Shown here: positions 40,775-47,792 of the stretch, piece after piece
Layout: each line of letters starts with the position of its first letter
Numbering within the stretch: position 1 is the stretch's first letter
Assembly (NCBI RefSeq): GCF_036231905.1
Contig: NZ_JAZARE010000012.1
Coordinates: forward strand, 62,001-126,000
Direction of reading: 5' to 3'
Length of the DNA stretch: 64,000 nt
Source: CAMLIZ01 sp036231905
GTDB lineage: Bacteria; Pseudomonadota; Gammaproteobacteria; Burkholderiales; Burkholderiaceae_C
Position numbers and translations under genes: made by a program
The notes under the pieces: model-generated
What the model saw: only the letters and a program-made list of their open reading frames with translations
The model's database searches: none
Told to the model about the DNA's origin: nothing

Positions 40775-41263
40775 ATGAGCAAAAAAGGAATCGAAACGCT
40801 GGTGGGCCTGTTCGTGCTGCTGGGCATCCTGGGGCTGGTGTTCCTGTCGCTCAAGGCCGCCAACCTCGGCAGCTTTGGCGGGGGCGACGCCTACCAGGTG
40901 CAGGCGCGCTTCGACAACATCGGTGGCCTCAAGGTGCGGGCGCCCGTGCGCAGCGCAGGCGTCACCGTGGGCCGGGTGTCGGCCATCTCGCTGGACGGCA
41001 AGACCTTCCAGGGCGTCGTCACCCTGGACATCGCCAAGGGCTTCCAGTTCCCGAAGGATTCGTCGGCCAAGATCCTCACGGCCGGGCTGTTGGGTGACCA
41101 GTACATTGGCATCGAGCCGGGCGGCGACGAAAAGAACCTGGCCGCTGGTGACGTGATCAAGCAGACGCAGTCCGCGGTGGTGCTGGAGAACCTCATCGGC
41201 CAGTTCCTGTTCAACAAGGCGGCCGACGCCGGCACGGCAACCGATGCGGGGGCGAAGAAGTGA
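40775..41263 (+). CDS. mlaD: phospholipid-binding MCE protein MlaD
   Basis: MlaD is a 162-residue membrane-anchored protein with a single MCE domain that forms a hexameric ring in the periplasm. It has an N-terminal helix (VGLFVLLGILGLVFLSLKAA) followed by the MCE core with FDNIGGLKVRAPVRSAGVTV and LTAGLLGDQYIGIEPGG. Its stop overlaps a possible GTG of mlaA. Confidence 0.94.
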   Translation: MSKKGIETLVGLFVLLGILGLVFLSLKAANLGSFGGGDAYQVQARFDNIGGLKVRAPVRSAGVTVGRVSAISLDGKTFQGVVTLDIAKGFQFPKDSSAKILTAGLLGDQYIGIEPGGDEKNLAAGDVIKQTQSAVVLENLIGQFLFNKAADAGTATDAGAKK

Positions 41264-41274
41264 GGCCTTCAACA

Positions 41275-42078
41275 ATGCCGCGCCGGGCAGCGCGCCTGGT
41301 GCTGCTGCTGGCTTTCATCGGGTTGGCCGGCTGCGCCACGGTGGAAGGCCCGCCCCAGCGCCAGAGTGCCGGCCAGAAGCTGGACCCATGGGAGAACTGG
41401 AACCGCAAGGTGTTCTCCTTCAATGAAGGGCTGGACGAGCACGTGCTCAAGCCCGTCGCCACGGCCTACCAGAAGGTGGTGCCTTCCTTCATCCGCACGG
41501 CGATCCACAACTTCTTCAGCAACGCGGAGGACGGCTGGTCCGCGGTGAACCACCTGCTGCAGGGCAAGGGCCAGTCGGGCTTCGAGATGCTGGTGCGCTT
41601 CAACACCAACACCGTGCTCGGGTTTGGTGGCCTGCTGGACATCGCCAGCGAGGCGGGCCTGGAACGCCAGCCGGAGGACTTTGGCCAGACGCTAGGCCGC
41701 TGGGGCTTTGGTGCCGGTGCTTACATCGTGTGGCCAGTGCTGGGGCCCTCCTCGGTGCGCGACTCGCTCGCGTTGCCACTGGACCGCAGCGCCACGCCGG
41801 CCGTGGTGTTCAAGGACTACGCGGACGAACTCGGCATCCTGAGTGTGCAACTGGTCGACACCCGGGCCAATCTGCTGGGCGCCAGCCGCGTCATCGACGA
41901 CATCGCGCTGGACAAGTACAGCTTCGTGCGCGACGGCTACCTGGCGCGCCGGCGCAGCCTGGTGTACGACGGCAGTCCGCCTGAACGCGAGGCGGTGGAC
42001 GATGCGGACCGGGATGCCCCGGCCCATGCCGAAGCGGCCTCCGCGGCCAGCGCGCCCGCTTCGGCGGCCAGCCGGTGA
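41275..42078 (+). CDS. mlaA: outer-membrane lipoprotein MlaA (VacJ)
   Basis: MlaA is an outer-membrane lipoprotein (about 267 residues) that removes phospholipids from the outer leaflet. The signal peptide MPRRAARLVLLLAFIGLAGC ends in a lipobox, followed by DPWENWNRKVFSFNEGLDEH, the MlaA signature. I choose the ATG at 41275, with GAGG 9 bases upstream; a GTG at 41260 that overlaps the mlaD stop is an alternative. The C-terminus is Ala-rich and probably disordered. Confidence 0.93.
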   Translation: MPRRAARLVLLLAFIGLAGCATVEGPPQRQSAGQKLDPWENWNRKVFSFNEGLDEHVLKPVATAYQKVVPSFIRTAIHNFFSNAEDGWSAVNHLLQGKGQSGFEMLVRFNTNTVLGFGGLLDIASEAGLERQPEDFGQTLGRWGFGAGAYIVWPVLGPSSVRDSLALPLDRSATPAVVFKDYADELGILSVQLVDTRANLLGASRVIDDIALDKYSFVRDGYLARRRSLVYDGSPPEREAVDDADRDAPAHAEAASAASAPASAASR

Positions 42079-42144
42079 ACCGCTGCGCCGCTGGCGCGTT
42101 GAACCATTGTGTCGGCCCAGTCTCGAACCGGGTCATCCGCGAAC

Positions 42145-42162
42145 CGGGCACTTCGGTGCCTG
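42145..42162 (+). other. UUCG-capped stem-loop between mlaA and mlaC
   Basis: CGGGCAC and GTGCCTG pair (one G-T wobble) around a TTCG loop, a very stable tetraloop type. It is in the 119-base gap between mlaA and mlaC and has no T tract, so it may act as an mRNA processing or stability element rather than a terminator. Confidence 0.45.
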
Positions 42163-42197
42163 GCTTCGTGCAACGGTATGTAAGGAGCAGACCAACA

Positions 42198-42833
42198 ATG
42201 TGGATCCAACGATTTTTCTCCGCGCTCGTGGTCACGGGCGCTTTCCTGGGCGCCGGCGCGGCCCGCGCTGAAACCACCCCCGATGGCCTGGTCAAGCAGG
42301 TTTCCAACGAGGTGATCGATGCGGTCAAGGCCGACAAGGCCATCCAGGCCGGCGACATCCAGCGCATCAACGCCCTCGTGGACGCCAAGGTGATGCCGCA
42401 TGTGAACTTCCAGCGCATGACCGCTTCCTCGGTGGGCCGGCACTGGCGCAGCGCCACGCCGGAACAGCAAAAGCGCCTGCAGGACGAGTTCAAGACCCTG
42501 CTGATCCGCACCTATGCCGGCGCGCTCACCCAGGTGAAGGAACAGACCACGGTGCAGCTCAAGCCCATGCGCGCGCAGCCCACCGACAACGAGGTGGTGG
42601 TCCGCACGGAAGTGCGCAGCAGTGCCGGCGAGCCGGTGCAGCTGGATTACCGGCTGGAGAAGGCGGCTGACAGCTGGCGCGTGTTCGACATCAACGTCGG
42701 CGGCATCTGGCTGGTGGAGCAATACCGCAACAGCTTTGCCCAGGAAATCGGCGCCAACGGGGTCGACAGCCTGATCGCCAAGCTGGCCGAAAAGAACAAG
42801 AGCGCCGGGGCCGCCAAGCCGGCCAAGAGCTGA
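42198..42833 (+). CDS. mlaC: periplasmic phospholipid carrier MlaC
   Basis: MlaC is a 211-residue soluble periplasmic protein that shuttles lipids between MlaA and MlaD. The signal peptide is cleaved after ARA, and the mature protein reads ETTPDGLVKQVSNEVIDAV, FQRMTASSVGRHWRSAT and WRVFDINVGGIWLVEQYRNS, all MlaC motifs. AAGGAG lies 10 bases upstream of the ATG at 42198, which rules out the longer in-frame reading. Confidence 0.94.
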   Translation: MWIQRFFSALVVTGAFLGAGAARAETTPDGLVKQVSNEVIDAVKADKAIQAGDIQRINALVDAKVMPHVNFQRMTASSVGRHWRSATPEQQKRLQDEFKTLLIRTYAGALTQVKEQTTVQLKPMRAQPTDNEVVVRTEVRSSAGEPVQLDYRLEKAADSWRVFDINVGGIWLVEQYRNSFAQEIGANGVDSLIAKLAEKNKSAGAAKPAKS

Positions 42834-42842
42834 TCGCTCGCC

Positions 42843-43136
42843 ATGCTGCTGCTGCCTGAAACCGTGACGCTGCGCGAGGCGCAGGACACCTTGCGCATGC
42901 TCTCGCAGGCGCTGCAGCGTGATGGTGGCGACCTGCTCACGGTCGACGCGAGTCCCCTGCGCGAGTTCGACAGCGCTGCGCTCGCGGTGCTGCTCGAATG
43001 CCGCCGCCTGGCGCAGGCCTGGGGCAAGCGGTTTGCGGTGCACGGTGCGCCGCTCAAGCTGTCCGGCCTGGCCAGGTTGTACGGCGTGGAGGGCCTGCTC
43101 GGCCTCGACCTTGCGACGGCGGCCTCGCCTGCTTAG
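42843..43136 (+). CDS. mlaB: STAS domain protein MlaB
   Basis: MlaB is a 97-residue cytoplasmic STAS protein that regulates MlaF in the Mla complex. It has the pattern of SpoIIAA-like STAS folds: LLTVDASPLREFDSAALAVLLECRRLAQAWG. It is the last gene of mlaFEDACB. In many Burkholderiales the next genes are an ABC exporter, bolA and murA; here these lie about 18 kb away. Confidence 0.88.
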   Translation: MLLLPETVTLREAQDTLRMLSQALQRDGGDLLTVDASPLREFDSAALAVLLECRRLAQAWGKRFAVHGAPLKLSGLARLYGVEGLLGLDLATAASPA

Positions 43137-43163
43137 TGCGCGAACGTCCTGTCTCACCGGCAG

Positions 43164-43188
43164 CGGGCCCGCAAGGGGCCCGTTTTCA
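43164..43188. terminator. terminator between mlaB and hexR
   Basis: CGGGCCC and GGGCCCG form a 7-bp stem with a GCAAG loop, followed by TTTT on the plus strand. The hexR stop codon (minus strand) lies in the tail, so the element sits between convergent genes. It is a good terminator for mlaB. Confidence 0.8.
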
Positions 43189-44061
43189 TTCCGGCTGGGC
43201 GTAGCGCTTGGCGCGCAGGTTCTTCTTGATCTCCTGCAGCATGGGCCGCAGCGTCTGCTGGCCCACGCGCAGCGCCACGCCAGTGGTCAGGATGTCGATG
43301 ATCGTCAGGTGCAGCAGGCGCGACACCATCGGGCTGTAGCGGTCGTAGTCCTCCGGGTGGTCGGCCGCCAGCAGCACCAGGTTGCTGCCCTGCGCCATCT
43401 GCGCCAGCGGTGAGCCGCTGCAGGTGATCACGATCACCATCGCGCCCTTGCGGCGGGCGATGTCCACCACGTCGATCAGGTCGCGGCTGCGGCCCGAATT
43501 GGAAATCACCACCGCACAATCACCCGGCTGCAGCATGGTGGCGCTCATCACCTGCACATGCCCGTCGCTGCAGGCGATGGCGCTTACGCCGAGGCGGAAG
43601 AACTTGTGCTGCGCATCCTGCGCCACGATGCCGGAATTGCCCACGCCGTAGAACTCGATGCGCCGGCCCTTGCGCACCGCCTCGGTCAATGCGCTGATGG
43701 CTCGGTCGAAGGCATGGCCGGCCGCGTCGTTGCGGTACTTCAGCAGCGCGCTCACCGCGTTGTCGATCACCTTGACGATCAGGTCGCCGGGTTTGTCGTC
43801 CTCGTCCACCGCCCGGTGCACAAAGGGAACGCCCTCGTTCACGGTGCCGGCGAGCTTGAGCTTGAAGTCCGCCAGCCCGTCATAACCCACGCTGCGGCAG
43901 AAACGCACAACCGTCGGCTTGCTGACATGCGCCCGGTCGGCCAGCTCGCTCACCGGCAGGCTGGCGAAGGTGCGTGCATCGTTGAGCACCAGCTTGGCCA
44001 CACGCTGTTCGGCCGGCGGCAGCGCCGGGATCGAAGCGCGGATGCGGTCCAGCATGCTCAT
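43186..44061 (-). CDS. hexR: HexR-type regulator (RpiR family)
   Basis: HexR is a 291-residue regulator that senses 2-keto-3-deoxy-6-phosphogluconate or other sugar phosphates and controls zwf and related genes. The N-terminal RpiR-type helix-turn-helix contains LPVSELADRAHVSKPTVVRF, and the SIS sugar-phosphate domain contains RIEFYGVGNSGIVAQDA and VVISNSGRSRDLIDVV. The start MSMLDRIRASIP is chosen because the preceding in-frame residues are Pro-rich and unlike the family. It lies downstream of zwf on the same strand. Confidence 0.9.
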   Translation of the reverse strand: MSMLDRIRASIPALPPAEQRVAKLVLNDARTFASLPVSELADRAHVSKPTVVRFCRSVGYDGLADFKLKLAGTVNEGVPFVHRAVDEDDKPGDLIVKVIDNAVSALLKYRNDAAGHAFDRAISALTEAVRKGRRIEFYGVGNSGIVAQDAQHKFFRLGVSAIACSDGHVQVMSATMLQPGDCAVVISNSGRSRDLIDVVDIARRKGAMVIVITCSGSPLAQMAQGSNLVLLAADHPEDYDRYSPMVSRLLHLTIIDILTTGVALRVGQQTLRPMLQEIKKNLRAKRYAQPE

Positions 44062-44092
44062 GGCAGCGCCCGCGTGCCGGCGGCCGGTGCGC

Positions 44093-45538
44093 TCACTGCT
44101 CTTCGTCCCAGGCGAAGCCGTCGCGGGCGACCAGCGCGCTGGCGGCAGGCGGGCCCCAGCTACCGGCGGCATAGGGCCGCGGGCCGCCGCTGTCGCGCTC
44201 CCAGGCTTCCAGCACCGGCTCCACCCAGCGCCAGGCCTGCTCCTGCTCGTCGCTGCGCACGAACAGGTTCAGCCGGCCGGCGATGGCGTCCAGCAGCAGG
44301 CGCTCATAGGCGCCCACGCGCTCCGTCGGGAAGGCCTTGTCGAAGTCCAGGTCCAGCTTCACTGGCGACAGGCTCTCGCTCTGGCCGGTGCCCTTGGCCG
44401 CCAGCAGGTGCAGCTCCAGCCCATCTTCCGGCTGCAGCTTGATCACCAGCTTGTTGGCCTGCGCGGCGCCCGGGAAGATGGGGTGCGGCACCGGGCGGAA
44501 GTTGACGACGATTTCGGCGTCGCGCGCGGCCAGGCGCTTGCCGGTGCGCAGGTAGAACGGCACGCCGGCCCAGCGCCAGTTTTGCACCTCGGTGCGCAAG
44601 GCGACGAAGGTTTCGCAGCGGCTGCCGGCTGGCACCTTCACCTCATCCAGGTAGCCAGGGACCGGTTTGCCGTCCACCGTGCCGGCGCGGTACTGGCCAC
44701 GCACCACGTCGCGCTGCACGCTTTCGTCGGTGAAGGGCCGCAGCGAGCGCAGCACCTTGAGCTTCTCGTCGCGGATGGCGTCGGCGTCGCTGGTGGAGGG
44801 CGGCTCCATCGCGATCATCGTCAGCAGCTGCAGCGCATGGTTCTGGATCATGTCGCGCAGGGCGCCGGTGCGGTCATAAAAGTCGCCCCGGGTGCCCACG
44901 CCGATGGCCTCGGCGAGCGTGATCTGGATGTTGGCGATGCTCTCGCGGCGCCACAGCGGCTCGAACAGCGCGTTGCCGAAACGCAGCGCCATCAGGTTTT
45001 GCACCGAGGGCTTGCCCAGGTAGTGGTCGATGCGGAAGGCCTGCTGCTCGCTGAACACCGAGCGCACCACGCGGTTGATTTCCTGAGCGCTCTGCAGGTC
45101 GTGGCCGAGCGGCTTTTCCAGCACCACGCGGATGTGCGGCGCGTTCAGGCCGGCGGCGCCCAGCTGCTCGCAGATCTGGGGGAACAGGTGCGGGCTGGTG
45201 GCCAGGTACAGCACGACGGTGTCGGCATTGCGTTCGGCCAGCCACTCTTTCAGCCGGGTGTAGTGCTCCGGCTGGGACAGGTCCATGCGCCGGTAGTGCA
45301 GCAGTTGGGCAAAGCGCTCGAATTCCTCGTCGCTGGGCCGTTTGGGCGTGTCCACTTCCTGGAAGCGGTCCTTCAGCCAGCTACGGTATTTGTCGTCGGA
45401 CTGTTCATCACGCGCGACAGCGAGGATGCGGCCGCCCGGCGGCAGCTTGCCGTGGCGGAAGGCCTGGAACAGGGCCGGCATGAGCTTGCGCCAGGTGAGA
45501 TCGCCGGTGCCGCCAAAGAAGACGAGGTCGAATGACAT
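44093..45538 (-). CDS. zwf: glucose-6-phosphate 1-dehydrogenase
   Basis: Zwf is a 481-residue enzyme that oxidises glucose 6-phosphate to 6-phosphogluconolactone, feeding the pentose phosphate and Entner-Doudoroff routes. The NADP-binding FFGGTGDLTWRKLMPAL and the active-site motif RIDHYLGK are present, together with FGNALFEPLWRR. Length is normal. Just upstream are two 11-bp direct repeats around a plausible promoter. hexR follows within 40 bases downstream, so both are probably one transcript. Confidence 0.96.
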   Translation of the reverse strand: MSFDLVFFGGTGDLTWRKLMPALFQAFRHGKLPPGGRILAVARDEQSDDKYRSWLKDRFQEVDTPKRPSDEEFERFAQLLHYRRMDLSQPEHYTRLKEWLAERNADTVVLYLATSPHLFPQICEQLGAAGLNAPHIRVVLEKPLGHDLQSAQEINRVVRSVFSEQQAFRIDHYLGKPSVQNLMALRFGNALFEPLWRRESIANIQITLAEAIGVGTRGDFYDRTGALRDMIQNHALQLLTMIAMEPPSTSDADAIRDEKLKVLRSLRPFTDESVQRDVVRGQYRAGTVDGKPVPGYLDEVKVPAGSRCETFVALRTEVQNWRWAGVPFYLRTGKRLAARDAEIVVNFRPVPHPIFPGAAQANKLVIKLQPEDGLELHLLAAKGTGQSESLSPVKLDLDFDKAFPTERVGAYERLLLDAIAGRLNLFVRSDEQEQAWRWVEPVLEAWERDSGGPRPYAAGSWGPPAASALVARDGFAWDEEQ

Positions 45539-45558
45539 GTCAGATGTGCTGGACGTGT

Positions 45559-45597
45559 AACTTAGTTTCTTCTGGAATGATGCCCAAGTTTCTTCTG
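45559..45597 (-). promoter_or_regulatory. candidate zwf promoter with paired 11-bp direct repeats
   Basis: On the minus strand TTGGGC (45587-45582), a 17-base spacer and TAAGTT (45564-45559) make a reasonable promoter, about 20 bases before the zwf ATG. The sequence CAGAAGAAACT occurs twice: one copy at 45597-45587 just upstream of the -35, the other at 45574-45564 just upstream of the -10. Their starts are 23 bases apart, so both copies face nearly the same side of the helix. The placement suggests an operator; HexR is the obvious candidate, but its binding motif here is not established. Confidence 0.5.
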
Positions 45598-45665
45598 TCG
45601 GTCAACGGCAACCCGCATGCCGGCCGCAGGGCTAGGATGGCGCTTGCAGCTAGGGAGGTGGGCAC

Positions 45666-46685
45666 ATGGTGATGGCTCGCTGGGCACTCGCAATCAGCTT
45701 GTTCATCCCCGCCGGGGCGCAGCCCCAGGAGGGGCAGCTGAACGTGATCTGCTGCGTGCAGGCGGAGTGGTGCAGCATGGCGCAGACGGTGTTCTCGCGC
45801 ACCACCGGCGTCAACGTCCGCATCGTCCACAAGGGCTCCGGCGAAGCGCTCGCCCAGCTGGTGTCCGAGCGCAGCAATCCCAAGGCCGACCTCTGGTTCG
45901 GTGGCACGGGCGACCCCCACCTCGAAGCCGCGGAACAGGGGCTGACGCAGGAATACCGCTCACCCCAGCTGCCCCAGCTGCATGGCTGGGCGCAGGCGCA
46001 GGCAGCGCAGTCCGGCTACCGCACGGTGGGCATCTATTCCGGCCTGCTCGGGTTTGCCTACAACCCTGAGGTGCTGGCCCGACGGAAGCTGCCGGTGCCC
46101 CACGCCTGGGCCGACCTGGTGAGGCCGCACTACCGCGGCCACATCCAGGTGGCCAGTCCCGCATCCAGCGGCACGGCCTACACCATGGTGGCCACGCTGG
46201 TGCAGCTGATGGGTGAGGAGCGTGCCTTCGCCTACCTGAAGGCCCTGCATCGCAACGTGGCCGTGTATCCCCGCACTGGTGTGGCGCCGATCAAGGCGGT
46301 GGCGCGCGGCGAGGCGGCGGTGTCCATCAGCTTCCTGCACGACGGGCCGGGCGAAAAGCTCAACGGGTTTCCGGTGGAGACCACCGTGCCCATCGAAGGC
46401 ACCGGTGCGGAGATCGGCTCGATGTCCATCGTGAAAGGCGCACGCAACCTCGCCAACGCCAAGCGCTTCTACGAATGGGCGCTGTCGCCCCAGGCCCAGC
46501 AGTTCGCGGCGGCGGCCAAGCAGTTCCAGCTGCCGTCCCACCGGGCCACGCCGGTGGATCCGCTGGTGCCGGACTTCCGCAAGGTCAAGCTCATCCCCTA
46601 CGACTACGCACGCTACGGCAGCGCTGCGGAGCGCGCCCGCCTGATCGCGCGCTGGGAAAAGGATGTGATGCAGCAGGCACGCTGA
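45666..46685 (+). CDS. orphan ABC-type substrate-binding protein (SBP_bac_6/Fbp-like)
   Basis: This is a 339-residue periplasmic binding protein with a short signal peptide (WALAISLFIPAGAQPQ) and the family motifs LVSERSNPKADLWFGGTGDPH and GTAYTMVATLVQLMGEERAF, as in iron(III)/2-aminoethylphosphonate/polyamine-type family 6 proteins. AGGGAGG lies 7 bases before the ATG. No permease or ATPase gene is next to it, so its partner must be elsewhere. It diverges from zwf and precedes tal. The ligand cannot be assigned. Confidence 0.85.
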   Translation: MVMARWALAISLFIPAGAQPQEGQLNVICCVQAEWCSMAQTVFSRTTGVNVRIVHKGSGEALAQLVSERSNPKADLWFGGTGDPHLEAAEQGLTQEYRSPQLPQLHGWAQAQAAQSGYRTVGIYSGLLGFAYNPEVLARRKLPVPHAWADLVRPHYRGHIQVASPASSGTAYTMVATLVQLMGEERAFAYLKALHRNVAVYPRTGVAPIKAVARGEAAVSISFLHDGPGEKLNGFPVETTVPIEGTGAEIGSMSIVKGARNLANAKRFYEWALSPQAQQFAAAAKQFQLPSHRATPVDPLVPDFRKVKLIPYDYARYGSAAERARLIARWEKDVMQQAR

Positions 46686-46761
46686 ATGCACTGGTAACCG
46701 GTTCGGACCCGGGTGTGCGCCCGCTCGGGTTCTAATGCGGCCGCAACCCTTGTCCAACCCC

Positions 46762-47712
46762 ATGAACCAGCTCGACCAGCTCAAGCAATACACCACCGTG
46801 GTGGCCGACACCGGCAACTTCAAGCAGCTGGCGGCCTTTGCGCCGCGCGACGCCACCACCAACCCGTCGCTCATCCTCAAGGCGGTGCAGCAGCCCGACT
46901 ACGCGCCGCTGCTCACTGAAACAGTGGCCGCCCGCAAGGACAAGCCGCTGGAATCCGTCGTGGACGAGGTGCTGGTGCGCTTCGGCCTGGAGATCCTCAA
47001 GGTCGTGCCCGGCCGGGTGAGCACCGAGGTGGACGCGCGCTTGAGCTTCGACACCGCCTGCACCATCGCACGGGCCAAGCGCCTGATCACGCTGTACGAA
47101 CGCGCCGGCATTGGCCGCGAGCGGGTGCTGATCAAGGTGGCCGCCACCTGGGAAGGCATCCAGGCGGCACGCGCGCTGGAGCACGAAGGCATCCACTGCA
47201 ATCTGACCTTGCTGTTCTCCTTCTGCCAGGCCGTGGCCTGCGGCGACGCCGGCGTGACGCTGATCTCGCCCTTCGTCGGTCGCATCTACGACTGGTACAA
47301 AAAAGCCGCCGGCCCGGCCTGGGACGAAGCGGCGAACGCTGGTGTCAACGATCCCGGTGTGAAGTCGGTGACGCAGATCTATCGCTACTACAAGAAGTTC
47401 GGCATCCCCACCGAGGTGATGGGCGCGAGCTTCCGCAACATCGGGCAGATCCATGCCCTGGCCGGTTGCGACCTGCTCACCATCAGCCCCGAGCTGCTGG
47501 CCCAGCTGCAGGCCACCGAAGCACCGCTGGCGCGCGCGCTGAGCCCGGATCCGGCGGAGTGCGCCGGGGTGCACGCGGTGATGTTCAACGAACCGGCCTT
47601 CCGCTACGCCCTCAACGACGACGCGATGGCCAGCGACAAGCTCTCCGAAGGCATCCGCGCCTTTGCCGCCGACGCGATCAAGCTCGACAAGATGATCGAG
47701 GGCCTGAAATGA
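46762..47712 (+). CDS. tal: transaldolase
   Basis: Transaldolase (316 residues) transfers a dihydroxyacetone unit between sugar phosphates in the pentose phosphate pathway. Family motifs are TTNPSLILKA near the N-terminus, the Schiff-base Lys in RVLIKVAATWEG, and NLTLLFSFCQAVAC and PFVGRIYDWYKK. The start MNQLDQLKQ is chosen from family homology. Its stop overlaps the start of a mini-ORF in the linker element before pgi. Confidence 0.95.
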   Translation: MNQLDQLKQYTTVVADTGNFKQLAAFAPRDATTNPSLILKAVQQPDYAPLLTETVAARKDKPLESVVDEVLVRFGLEILKVVPGRVSTEVDARLSFDTACTIARAKRLITLYERAGIGRERVLIKVAATWEGIQAARALEHEGIHCNLTLLFSFCQAVACGDAGVTLISPFVGRIYDWYKKAAGPAWDEAANAGVNDPGVKSVTQIYRYYKKFGIPTEVMGASFRNIGQIHALAGCDLLTISPELLAQLQATEAPLARALSPDPAECAGVHAVMFNEPAFRYALNDDAMASDKLSEGIRAFAADAIKLDKMIEGLK

Positions 47713-47792
47713 AACCCCCACGCTCACTTCGTTCGCTGCCCCCCGAGGGGGCCGCTCAGTACCTTCGGAACGGCCGGGCGGTACTGAAATGA
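47709..47792 (+). repeat. operon linker element B with 27-codon mini-ORF between tal and pgi
   Basis: The spacer between tal and pgi starts at AAATGA (tal stop) and ends at AAATGA (pgi start). Between these an ATG at 47709 opens a 27-residue reading frame that ends in the TGA overlapping the pgi ATG. Inside it a perfect hairpin GCCCCC/GGGGGC lies at 47738-47752. The right half, CCTTCGGAACGGCCGGGCGG, matches the reverse complement of the left half of the element at 62215 at 17 of 20 positions. The encoded peptide is Arg/Pro/Leu-rich and probably has no function of its own. Confidence 0.65.

Noticed and set aside
43919..45535. 538-codon plus-strand frame opposite zwf
   Set aside because: Zwf has all its active-site motifs on the minus strand; the plus-strand frame is a shadow.
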